A DNA stretch of 64,000 nucleotides from Glycomyces sp. YM15 (GTDB taxonomy: Bacteria; Actinomycetota; Actinomycetes; Mycobacteriales; Micromonosporaceae), in assembly GCF_016918015.1 (NCBI RefSeq), contig NZ_JAERMK010000005.1:104761-168760 (forward strand), given 5' to 3'. Below the pieces are notes generated by a model. It had not been told where the DNA came from. It searched no databases and saw only the letters and a program-made list of their open reading frames with translations. Of this stretch, positions 51,566 to 58,944 are shown piece after piece. Position 1 is the stretch's first letter; every line of letters starts with the position of its first letter. The position numbers and the translations under genes were made by a program.

Positions 51566-51579
51566 TGGGAGCGCTTGCA
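51566..51579 (+). promoter_or_regulatory. CebR-like operator upstream of CE1-CBM2
   Basis: TGGGAGCGCTTGCA matches the CebR box TGGGAGCGCTCCCA at 12 of 14 positions. An AT-rich, likely promoter stretch (ATATAG, TCATAGATATATAG) follows directly. Confidence 0.65.
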
Positions 51580-51699
51580 TATAGAAAGTCATAGATATAT
51601 AGTGTGTGGACCCCTCACCGCGATCCCCGCATCTCACGGCTCGCACGGTCCGCCCCCTGGGCCGTCACGACGCCTCCGGCAGCGTCAAGAGAGGACCCC

Positions 51700-53010
51700 A
51701 TGTCAGCCATCTCCCTCCCCCGCATGCGCAGAGGATTGATCGCCGCAGCCGCCGCGGCGTTCGTCGCCGCGGCCGCGCTCATCGCGGTCATGATCCCGCA
51801 GCCCGCCAACGCCGCGTCCCTCACCAGGATCTCGGACTTCGGGGCCAACCCCAGCAACCTGGAGATGTACCTCTACGTGCCCGACAACGTGGCCCCCGAA
51901 CCGGCCATGGTCCTCGGCATCCACTGGTGCACCGGCTCCGCCAACGACTTCTACAACGGCACTGAATGGGCCCGCCTCGCCGACCAGTACGGCTTCATCG
52001 TGGTCTACCCCTCGGTCACGCGCTCGAGCAAGTGCTGGGACGTCGCATCGGCGGCCTCGCTGAGCGGCACCGGGTCCGACTCGCTCGGCATCAAGTCCAT
52101 GATGGACTGGACGATCGCCGAGTACGACGTCGACACCGACCGGATCTTCTCCACCGGGATCTCCTCCGGCGCCATGATGACCAACGTGATGCTCGGCGTC
52201 TACCCCGAGGTCTTCGAGGCGGGCGCGGCGTTCTCCGGCGTCCCCTACACCTGCTTCCGTACCACCAACGGCTCCGAGTGGAACTCGGAGTGCTCGCAGG
52301 GCCAGATCAACCGCACGCCGCAGCAGTGGGGCGACGAGGTCCGCGCGACCAACCCGGGCTACAGCGGGCCGTGGCCGCGCGTGCAGATCTGGCACGGCAC
52401 CGATGACGACGTGCTGTTCTACCAGAACTTCCAAGAGCAGATCGACCAGTGGACGAACGTCAACGGCACCGATCAGACGCCCGAGCTCTCCGACACGCCG
52501 CAGGCGAACTGGAACCGGACCCGCTACGGCGGCACCGGGGCGCAGGCACCGGTCGAGGCGATCAGCCTCCAGGGAGTCGGCCACAATCTGATGGCGAACG
52601 GCATGGCGGCCAAGGCGCTCGAGTTCTTCGGGCTCGACGAGTCGGTGGAGCCGACCTCCCCGACCGTCAGCCCGACCGACCCGGCCACGACGCCCACCGG
52701 CGGCCCGACGGGCGGATGCTCGGCGGCCATCAAGGTCGTCAGCACCTGGAACTCGGGCTGGCAGGCCAATGTGGATGTCACGGCGGGCAGCGCCGCGATC
52801 TCCGGCTGGAAGCTGACGTGGACCTGGCCGAGCGGGCAGACCATCTCCAGCTCCTGGAACGCGGGCGTGACCAGTTCGGGCACCTCGGTGACCGCCGAGG
52901 ACGTCGGCTGGAACGGTTCGGTCGCAGCGGGCCAGACCCGGACCTCCACCTGGGGCTTCATCGGCACCGGAACGGCCGCCACACCGGCCGTGACCTGCAC
53001 ACCGGCGTGA
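51700..53010 (+). CDS. Secreted CE1-type esterase with CBM2
   Basis: A 436-residue secreted esterase. The signal peptide covers residues ~1-38 (RRGLIAAAAAAFVAAAALIA, cut near NAA). The alpha/beta hydrolase domain (about 40-315) has the nucleophile GISSGAM (Ser near 154), HGTDDDVLF for the Asp, and GVGHN for the His; WCTGSANDFYNG is typical of PHB depolymerase/feruloyl-acetylxylan esterases. A Thr/Pro linker (SPTVSPTDPATTPTG) leads to a CBM2 domain (SAAIKVVSTWNSGWQANVDV to the end) that binds cellulose. It removes acyl groups from hemicellulose. AGAGAGGA precedes the ATG. A CebR-like box is ~120 bases upstream. Confidence 0.9.
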   Translation: MSAISLPRMRRGLIAAAAAAFVAAAALIAVMIPQPANAASLTRISDFGANPSNLEMYLYVPDNVAPEPAMVLGIHWCTGSANDFYNGTEWARLADQYGFIVVYPSVTRSSKCWDVASAASLSGTGSDSLGIKSMMDWTIAEYDVDTDRIFSTGISSGAMMTNVMLGVYPEVFEAGAAFSGVPYTCFRTTNGSEWNSECSQGQINRTPQQWGDEVRATNPGYSGPWPRVQIWHGTDDDVLFYQNFQEQIDQWTNVNGTDQTPELSDTPQANWNRTRYGGTGAQAPVEAISLQGVGHNLMANGMAAKALEFFGLDESVEPTSPTVSPTDPATTPTGGPTGGCSAAIKVVSTWNSGWQANVDVTAGSAAISGWKLTWTWPSGQTISSSWNAGVTSSGTSVTAEDVGWNGSVAAGQTRTSTWGFIGTGTAATPAVTCTPA

Positions 53011-53062
53011 TCCGCTTACCCCACACCGAAGCAGCGGGGCCGCCGGCGCCCCGGCGACTGCG

Positions 53063-53096
53063 GCCCCCGCGGTCGGTCGTGCCGCCGCGGGGGCCC
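53063..53096 (+). terminator. 11-bp terminator hairpin
   Basis: GGCCCCCGCGG (53063-53073) pairs with CCGCGGGGGCC (53086-53096), 12-nt loop, about 50 bases after the CE1 stop. The gap 53011-53311 otherwise holds nothing I recognise. Confidence 0.7.
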
Positions 53097-53311
53097 CCCC
53101 ACGGACGGCGGGATCGAGGATCCCGCGGCGCGCAGGCCGGGCTGCCGGAACGGCGCCGGGAATGCCGCTCGGAACGGTCACGGACCTCCCGCTCCTCCAG
53201 GCCGCGCAGCGGCCGATCCAAGTCACACTGCGGTTGTCGACTTTCCGACAGTGTGAACCGCAGCGCCCTGCTGAGGATGAGGAGTGCTCCGTTGGCGCAG
53301 TCAACCTCTCG

Positions 53312-54535
53312 ATGACGAAGGTGCTCAGCCGCATGAACGACGAACCGAGTGTGATCACGACTGTGAATTCGGGCCTTGAGGACGGACGGTCCTTGGAGCC
53401 GTCGCTGCAGTTGGGACCGACGGCGCAGATGTACGGATCGCTGGCGGCCGTGCTCGCCGGTTTCGCCTTCACCGCGCTGGTGCTCTACCTGGGACGCCAG
53501 AACCGCCATTCCGGAGCGCATGATCCCCGACTGCGATCGGGGAAGTACAGGCACATCAATCCGTCCTCGATCGTCAAGACCTTGTTCTACGCGATGTGCA
53601 CGCTGACCATCTGCGCCTTCCTCTACGCCAGGCTCGCCGGAGAGTCGGTCGCCTCGGGGCGGGTGCTGCTCGGGATGTCCCTCTCCGCAATGGTGCTCGC
53701 CCCCGCGGTGCTGTCGTTGTTCTACGCGCTGAATCTGGTGATGGTGACGCACGAAGTCACGAGGTCGAGCGCGGAGGCCACGCGATGGGTGGTCGCGGCG
53801 GCGGGCCCGGCCGTGGTCATCGGCCTGATGGCGGACCTGCTCGACACCGCATGGCGGTCGGGGTGCGGTGGGACCTGCACGCCATGGCTTTCACCGCGCT
53901 GGTGGTGCGCCTGGGTCGCCCTGTTGTTCCTGGTGGTGGGGATGCTTGTCACGGTCCCCGTGATCAGGCGGGCATCGCGTCTGGGCCGCCCGGTTCGGTG
54001 GCTGCTGCGCCGTGAGCCGATTCAGGCGGCGGCGGATCTGCTGCTGAGCAGGCCGCACTTCCCTGCGCTCATCTCGGTTTCCCTCGCCTTGATCATCGGT
54101 GTCGGCACCATTTGGTCCGGGCGAATGTCCGCGGTAGACGCGGACGCCTTCGATCCGCGCTACTGGGTCCATCCGGTCCTGGTCCTCACCGCGATGGTCA
54201 TGGCCACCTTCGCCTTCGCCACCGGCAGCATTCTGAGCCCGGCCCGGACCGAACGGCCGAGGCGCATTCGAGTCGGCGACCGGTGGTTGGACTTCGCGGT
54301 CGTCACCGGTATGCCGCGGGTCCGAGTGGTGGATGTCGGTACCGGGCAGGTCCTGGGAACGGTGGTCGGATTCAAGGCCGAGCGCCCGAAGCTGCTGAAG
54401 CCCTGGAATGCGATCAGCGCACTCTGGCTGACCGATCACCCCGAAGACGTCGAGAAGGCGAAGGAGACCGCCAGAAGTGTGCTCGACCGGTATCAACGCC
54501 GGCAAGCGCAGGCTGTCGACGGCGAACGTCCATAG
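53312..54535 (+). CDS. Multi-pass membrane protein of unknown function
   Basis: A 407-residue protein with about seven hydrophobic helices (for example YGSLAAVLAGFAFTALVLYL, FYAMCTLTICAFLYARLAG, WCAWVALLFLVVGMLVTVPV). A soluble C-terminal part (~95 residues, RPRRIRVGDRWLDFAVVTGM onwards) ends in a charged helix. Two alternate starts, ATG 53312 and ATG 53333, both suit the frame; the upstream extension looks non-coding. No transporter or enzyme signature. It is a single gene. Confidence 0.6.
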   Translation: MTKVLSRMNDEPSVITTVNSGLEDGRSLEPSLQLGPTAQMYGSLAAVLAGFAFTALVLYLGRQNRHSGAHDPRLRSGKYRHINPSSIVKTLFYAMCTLTICAFLYARLAGESVASGRVLLGMSLSAMVLAPAVLSLFYALNLVMVTHEVTRSSAEATRWVVAAAGPAVVIGLMADLLDTAWRSGCGGTCTPWLSPRWWCAWVALLFLVVGMLVTVPVIRRASRLGRPVRWLLRREPIQAAADLLLSRPHFPALISVSLALIIGVGTIWSGRMSAVDADAFDPRYWVHPVLVLTAMVMATFAFATGSILSPARTERPRRIRVGDRWLDFAVVTGMPRVRVVDVGTGQVLGTVVGFKAERPKLLKPWNAISALWLTDHPEDVEKAKETARSVLDRYQRRQAQAVDGERP

Positions 54536-54697
54536 GTTGGGTTCCGCCCCTGCGGCGCCGATGGCCGAGGACGGCGTCGGGGCGCTGATCGCGATGATGC
54601 TCGGCGGCTTCCGCTGAGCGCATCGGGCCGCGGGGAACCCTAGACTGGGCTCATCACGTGCGCATCGCCGTGCAGGACTTGAACGGAGCCGCCTGAG

Positions 54698-55144
54698 ATG
54701 ACCGAGTTTCCCCCTGAGGTCCGCGACCGGTTCGACGGTGCGGGCATGGACCTCGACAAGCTGTTCTCCGCCGGTGAGTTGGGCGACCGCATGGGGATCG
54801 AGGTGCTCGAGGCCGCCCCGGAGCGGGTGGTGGCGCAGATGGCGGTCGAGGGGAACCGGCAGCCGTACGGGCTGCTTCACGGCGGGGCCTCGGCGGTCCT
54901 GGCCGAGACGCTCGGGTCGGTCGGTTCGATGCTGCACGCCGGGCCCGGGAAGATCTCGGTCGGCGTGGACCTCAACGTGACCCATCACCGGGCCGTCAGG
55001 TCGGGCACGGTCACCGGCGTAGCGACGCCGATCCACCGTGGACGGTCGACCGCGACGTACGAGATCGTCGTCAGCGACGGGGACGGCCGCCGCATCTGCA
55101 CCGGGCGGCTCACCTGCCTGATCCGGGAAGCGCCGCAGGATTGA
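54698..55144 (+). CDS. Hotdog-fold PaaI/MenI-type acyl-CoA thioesterase
   Basis: A 148-residue hotdog thioesterase. The catalytic block is QPYGLLHGGASAVLAETLGS (Glu in LAETLGS near residue 68), followed by VGVDLNVTHHRAVRSGTVTG. These are features of 1,4-dihydroxy-2-naphthoyl-CoA hydrolases (MenI) and PaaI thioesterases. Menaquinone synthesis genes are not nearby, so the exact substrate is open. TAGACT at about 54643 could be a -10 hexamer. Confidence 0.92.
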   Translation: MTEFPPEVRDRFDGAGMDLDKLFSAGELGDRMGIEVLEAAPERVVAQMAVEGNRQPYGLLHGGASAVLAETLGSVGSMLHAGPGKISVGVDLNVTHHRAVRSGTVTGVATPIHRGRSTATYEIVVSDGDGRRICTGRLTCLIREAPQD

Positions 55145-55173
55145 GACGCCAAGCGCCGCAATGATGCGGGGGC

Positions 55174-56040
55174 TCAGCGCTGCCGCTCCAGGAAGTCCCC
55201 GATGAGCGGGGTGATCACGTCCAGGCGTGTTTCGAGGGCGAAGTGCCCGGCGTCGAGCAGGTGCAGTTCGGCTTCCGGCAGGTCGCGCAGGTAGGCGCGG
55301 GCGCCCGCCTCGGTGAAGAACGGGTCGCCGGCGCCCCAGACGATGAGGGTCGGCGGCTGGTGCTCGCGCAGCCATGCCTGCCAGGCGCCGTATCGCTCCA
55401 CATTCGACTTGTAGTCGAACGCCAGCGCGACCTGGGCCTCCTTGCGTCCGGGCAGGTCGAGGTAGTGCTGGTCGAGTACCCAGCCTTCGGGCGCGATGAG
55501 TGAGGGGTCGGGGACGCCGCTCTCGTACTGGAACCTGGTGCCTTCCAGGGTGAGCAGGTCGCGGATCCGGTCTTCGGCGCCGGTCTGGTCGGGGGCGAGC
55601 GCGATGAAGTCCTGCGCCGCTGCGGAGAGGCCGTCGGTGTAGGCGTTGCCGTTCTGGACGACGAGGCCGGTGATCCGCTCGGGCCGGCGTTCGGCGAGGC
55701 GCAGGCCGACGGGGGCGCCGAAGTCGAAGAGGTACATGGTGAAGCGCCTCAGGTCGAGGTGGTCGACGAAGCCTTCGACGATGTCGGCGAGGCGGTCGAA
55801 GGTGTAGGTGAAGGCTTCGGGGGCGGTGGTCTGGCCGAAGCCGGGGTAGTCGGGGGCGATGAGCCGGTGGTCGGCGCCGAGGGCGTCGATGAGGCGTCGG
55901 AACTGGTGCGAGGCGGTCGGGAAGCCGTGCAGGAGGAGCAGGACGGGGGCGTCGGCGCGGTCGGGCACGGATTCGCGGTAGTGGACTTCGACGCCGTCGA
56001 TATCGATGCGGCCGTGGCGGACCAAGGGGAGACGATGCAT
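55174..56040 (-). CDS. Alpha/beta hydrolase, haloalkane dehalogenase/epoxide hydrolase-like
   Basis: A 288-residue hydrolase. The oxyanion block is LLLLHGFPTASHQFRRLIDA, and the nucleophile elbow YLFDFGAPVGL has Asp (near residue 102) instead of Ser, as in haloalkane dehalogenases and epoxide hydrolases. The acidic residue lies in IVWGAGDPFFTEAGA and the His in LLDAGHFALE. Diverges from the CGNR regulator, which may control it through the dyad at 56091. Confidence 0.9.
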   Translation of the reverse strand: MHRLPLVRHGRIDIDGVEVHYRESVPDRADAPVLLLLHGFPTASHQFRRLIDALGADHRLIAPDYPGFGQTTAPEAFTYTFDRLADIVEGFVDHLDLRRFTMYLFDFGAPVGLRLAERRPERITGLVVQNGNAYTDGLSAAAQDFIALAPDQTGAEDRIRDLLTLEGTRFQYESGVPDPSLIAPEGWVLDQHYLDLPGRKEAQVALAFDYKSNVERYGAWQAWLREHQPPTLIVWGAGDPFFTEAGARAYLRDLPEAELHLLDAGHFALETRLDVITPLIGDFLERQR

Positions 56041-56090
56041 CTGTCACATGCTTTCTTTGCTTGATATTCCATTAGTCTTGGAACACGACA

Positions 56091-56121
56091 CTAACGCATA
56101 CATGATTCGATGTAGCATTAG
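56091..56121. promoter_or_regulatory. CTAA-type dyad in the CGNR promoter
   Basis: CTAACGCATACAT (56091-56103) is an imperfect mirror of ATGTAGCATTAG (56110-56121), with one extra base. TAGCAT (56113-56118) lies 7 bases before the CGNR start codon and looks like its -10, so the dyad overlaps the promoter. Confidence 0.5.
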
Positions 56122-56125
56122 GGTC

Positions 56126-56683
56126 ATGAATGCGACGACACCGCTGGTCGGTGAGCCCTTGGCGGTCGATCTGGTGAACACCTTGACCGCCGAAGGGGAC
56201 CTGCTCGAGGATCCGGGCGCGCTGGGCGCGTGGCTGGCGCTCGAGGCCGACCGGTTGCCCGGGTTCGGCGGGAGCGCCGATCGCGTCGCATTGCAGGCCG
56301 TGCGGGCGGTGCGCGAGCACGCGGCGGCCGCGTTCGGCGCTTTGGCCGACGGGCGGCGGCCGCCGGATTCGAGCTTGCGGGGCCTCGCCGCAGCGGTGAA
56401 CGCCGCGCCCGGCCGCGTGCGGCTCGCGTGGGACGGCGCATCGGTGGCGGCGACGGTGCGACGCGAAGGCGCTGCGGCCGAACGGCTCGCTGCGGACCTC
56501 GCACAGGCGGCGGTGGACCTGCTCGCCGACCCGGCCGTGTCGAAGCTGCGTCGTTGCGGCGCCGAGGACTGCGTACTGCTCTTCGTGCCCGCCCATCCGC
56601 GCCGCCAGTGGTGCTCGCCCGAACGCTGCGGCAACCGCGTCCGCGTGGCCCGCTACTACGAGCGCCGCAAGGCCGAGCGCTGA
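56126..56683 (+). CDS. CGNR zinc-finger (ABATE domain) transcriptional regulator
   Basis: A 185-residue protein. Residues ~1-130 form the ABATE ligand-sensing part (LVGEPLAVDLVNTL). The C-terminal treble-clef finger shows cysteines at LRRCGAEDCVLLF and WCSPERCGNRVRVARYYERR, the family's CGNR signature. It probably binds the dyad in its own promoter and controls the divergent hydrolase. Start ATG 56126 is leaderless by the TAGCAT -10. Confidence 0.88.
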   Translation: MNATTPLVGEPLAVDLVNTLTAEGDLLEDPGALGAWLALEADRLPGFGGSADRVALQAVRAVREHAAAAFGALADGRRPPDSSLRGLAAAVNAAPGRVRLAWDGASVAATVRREGAAAERLAADLAQAAVDLLADPAVSKLRRCGAEDCVLLFVPAHPRRQWCSPERCGNRVRVARYYERRKAER

Positions 56684-56693
56684 GTCGACATCC

Positions 56694-56890
56694 TCAGTGG
56701 ACTGGTTCGATGAGGTACACCGAGCTGGTCCCCCAGTCGCACACGGCGAGTCGACCGTCGGGTGCCACCGTGATCCCGGTGGGGCTGTCGAAGCCGTCGG
56801 CAAGGGTGGTGCGGGTGCGGCTCGATCATGTCCACAGCCGACCCGCCGTAGTCGACGACGTAGACCGCGTAGCCTGCCAGGCCGCGCTCG
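56694..56890 (-). pseudogene. Frameshifted C-terminal fragment of an NHL/ScyD-like propeller protein
   Basis: The minus strand reads GYAVYVVDYGGSAVDMI and, one frame over, TLADGFDSPTGITVAPDGRL followed by AVCDWGTSSVYLIEP and a stop at 56694. These are consecutive blades of a secreted NHL/SMP-30-like beta-propeller, split by a frameshift near 56820 and lacking everything upstream. A decayed remnant. Confidence 0.6.
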
Positions 56891-57151
56891 GCGCTCGAGC
56901 GCGCCCACCTTCTCGCGGCACCGCGCCCGTGCCGCAGCTCGCCCGCCCCATCACGGGCACCGACACGAGCGGAACACCCGACCTCATGCGCGAGCACGCA
57001 CGCTCCTTCGCCCGCGCGGCACTGCGACCGGAAGAGCGAACGACAGAAGCCGAAGCGGAAGAGCGACCAGGTCACGGGCCCAGCGCACGAGTTATCCACA
57101 GGCGACAACTTCCTGTTGCGACCCGACTACAACACGTGTCAGCCTTGATGT
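56891..57151. other. Gene-free stretch
   Basis: Open frames here show no ribosome-binding site, no domain and no bias. A charged, Arg/Glu-rich frame (57000-57100) might be relic coding sequence. I see nothing supportable. Confidence 0.4.
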
Positions 57152-57310
57152 AAAAAACCATCCGGCTCCTGCGGGATGGCGGCGACACCAGGGGATTCGC
57201 GAACGTCGCCATACCGAGACCGCGCGCGGGAAGCCACCCGCGCGCGGTCCCCGCAGGAGCCGCCTCCTCCATGGAGATGCGGGCGGCCGGGTCCGGTCCC
57301 GGCCGCCCGC
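57152..57310 (-). ncRNA. Candidate structured RNA ending in an intrinsic terminator
   Basis: Read on the minus strand: a 13-bp stem (57310-57298 with 57291-57279); a closing stem of 12 bp (57261-57250 with 57175-57164) that encloses a perfect 13-bp hairpin (57249-57218) and a 6-bp one (57210-57205 with 57186-57181); then GGATGG (57163-57158) and six T (57157-57152). CCATCC (57179-57174) can pair with GGATGG, forming a classic terminator that competes with the closing stem. This is attenuator/riboswitch-like, or a complex terminator of the 57368 gene. Confidence 0.55.
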
Positions 57311-57367
57311 GACAACCGCAACCGGTGTACCGCGCAGCCGCGCGGAGCCGGCTCGCGCGACGCTCGC

Positions 57368-58177
57368 TCAGGCGAGGAGGTCGTTCATCGTGCCGTAGCC
57401 GATGCCGTCCGCGATCGCCGCATACGAATCGTCCTCGAGGAGACCGATAGCGGCTCTACGCGCCACTTCGTAAGCGGCCGTTGCCAGTCCCGGGCCCAGG
57501 CTGATCCTCGCCACACCCAACCGTTCCAGCTCCGAAGGCGCCAGCGCACCCGGCCCGGCCATCACGTTGAGCGGCAGCCGGATCGCCTTCACCAGCGCGG
57601 CGATCACTACCGGATCGGTCACGCCCGGCACGAAGATCCCGTCGGCTCCGGCCTGCGCGTACGCCTCGGCGCGAGCCACCGTCGCGTCGAGCCGCTCGGA
57701 TGCCTCGCCGATCCCGGCCAGGTACATGTCGATGCGCGCGTTGATGAACAGGTCCGGCCCGGCGCCCTCCCGGGCCGCGCCCAGTCGTTCCACCTGATCG
57801 GCGACCTCGCGCAGGGACCCGGGGGCCTCGGCCGTGGTGTCCTCGATGTTCACGCCCACGGCACCGGTCTCGGCCACCGCCGCGAGTGTCGCGGCCACCT
57901 CCTTCGGCGTCGCGCCGAAACCGGACTCGATGTCGGCGGTCACCGGCACGTCCACGACGCGCACGATCCGAGCGATCGCGTCCACCGCCGCATCGCGGTC
58001 GAGCGCGTCACCGTCGGGACGGCCGAGGCTCCACGCGATCCCCGCACTCGTGGTCGCGATCGCGGGCGCGCCGGCGGCGGCGATGACCGCGGCGCTGGCG
58101 GCGTCCCAGCAGTTCGGGAGGCGCAGTGCCGGGGTGGCGTGGAGGGAGCGGAAGCGGGCGGCGGTCGGATTCGTCAT
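57368..58177 (-). CDS. Isocitrate lyase/PEP mutase-family protein
   Basis: A 269-residue TIM-barrel enzyme of the ICL/PEP mutase group. LPNCWDAASAAVIAAAGAPA starts the barrel, VTADIESGFG holds the metal-binding Asp and Glu, VGVNIEDT the next acid, and FINARIDMYL a catalytic Arg. It lacks the KKCGH loop of true isocitrate lyases, so 2-methylisocitrate lyase, oxaloacetate hydrolase or C-P activity are options. Start ATG 58177 gives the family length; a longer frame is open but unconserved. Its transcript runs into the structured element at 57310. Confidence 0.85.
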   Translation of the reverse strand: MTNPTAARFRSLHATPALRLPNCWDAASAAVIAAAGAPAIATTSAGIAWSLGRPDGDALDRDAAVDAIARIVRVVDVPVTADIESGFGATPKEVAATLAAVAETGAVGVNIEDTTAEAPGSLREVADQVERLGAAREGAGPDLFINARIDMYLAGIGEASERLDATVARAEAYAQAGADGIFVPGVTDPVVIAALVKAIRLPLNVMAGPGALAPSELERLGVARISLGPGLATAAYEVARRAAIGLLEDDSYAAIADGIGYGTMNDLLA

Positions 58178-58242
58178 GGGGACAATGAAAGCAGGGATGT
58201 CGCCTCGTGTCTGGCCACGAAGCGACATCACCGTCGATCGCG

Positions 58243-58944
58243 TCAGGCGGGCCCGATCGCCGAGACGATCGCGTCGGCGAGTTCGGCCGGCTTGGTGAAC
58301 TGCGGCCAGTGGCCGGTCGGCAGGTCGATGTAGGCGACCTCCTTCACCGCGGCGATCTCCTTCACGAACGGCACGCCCTGCTCGATCCAGGCGCGGACCA
58401 TGGCGCTGCCGAACTCGCAGCAGATGAGGGTGACCGGCACGTCGAAGCGGCGCTCGTCGCCGAGCACCTGCTTGTCGAAGGCGACGCCTCGCGGCGTGGG
58501 GATGGCGCTGGCGCGGAAGGCCTCGCGCAGGTCGTCGTCAAGGTCGACCAGGTCTTCGTCCTCGAACACGTTCCAGTCCGGGAGCGGGATCTCGCCGTCG
58601 ACGACCGGCAGCTCGTCGTTGATGACGCCGCCGGGGCCGAGCGGTGCGGAGTCCACATAGACGACCCGGGCGATCCGGTCGGGTCTGGCGTCGGCGACCG
58701 CGTGCGCGACCGCGCCGCCGCCGGAGTGGCCGACGAGCACGACCGGGCCGTCGAGGGCGTCGACGGCGGCGACCACCGCGTCGACGTGGTCGCGCAGGCC
58801 GATGCCGCTGCGGTCGGCGTCGCGGGATTCCATGCCGGGCAAGGTGAGCGGATGGGTTCGGTGCCCGGCCTTCTCGAGTGCGGGTGTGATATCGCTCCAT
58901 GACGACGCGTCGAGCCAGAAACCGGGAATGAGGATGACGTCCAT
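58243..58944 (-). CDS. Alpha/beta fold hydrolase
   Basis: A 233-residue serine hydrolase: MDVILIPGFWLDASSW, nucleophile elbow VVLVGHSGGGAVAHAVADA (Ser near residue 73), later acid and His in IDLPTGHWPQF. Family members hydrolyse small esters or amides. The overlapping frame of the metallophosphoesterase gene, on the same strand, covers most of this gene, which is an artefact of the frameshift discussed there. Codon bias and homology favour this frame. Confidence 0.85.
   Translation of the reverse strand: MDVILIPGFWLDASSWSDITPALEKAGHRTHPLTLPGMESRDADRSGIGLRDHVDAVVAAVDALDGPVVLVGHSGGGAVAHAVADARPDRIARVVYVDSAPLGPGGVINDELPVVDGEIPLPDWNVFEDEDLVDLDDDLREAFRASAIPTPRGVAFDKQVLGDERRFDVPVTLICCEFGSAMVRAWIEQGVPFVKEIAAVKEVAYIDLPTGHWPQFTKPAELADAIVSAIGPA

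Noticed and set aside
52958-53752. Minus-strand frame between CE1 and the membrane protein gene
   Set aside because: Overlaps the terminator and both neighbouring genes antisense, with His/Arg-rich shadow composition.
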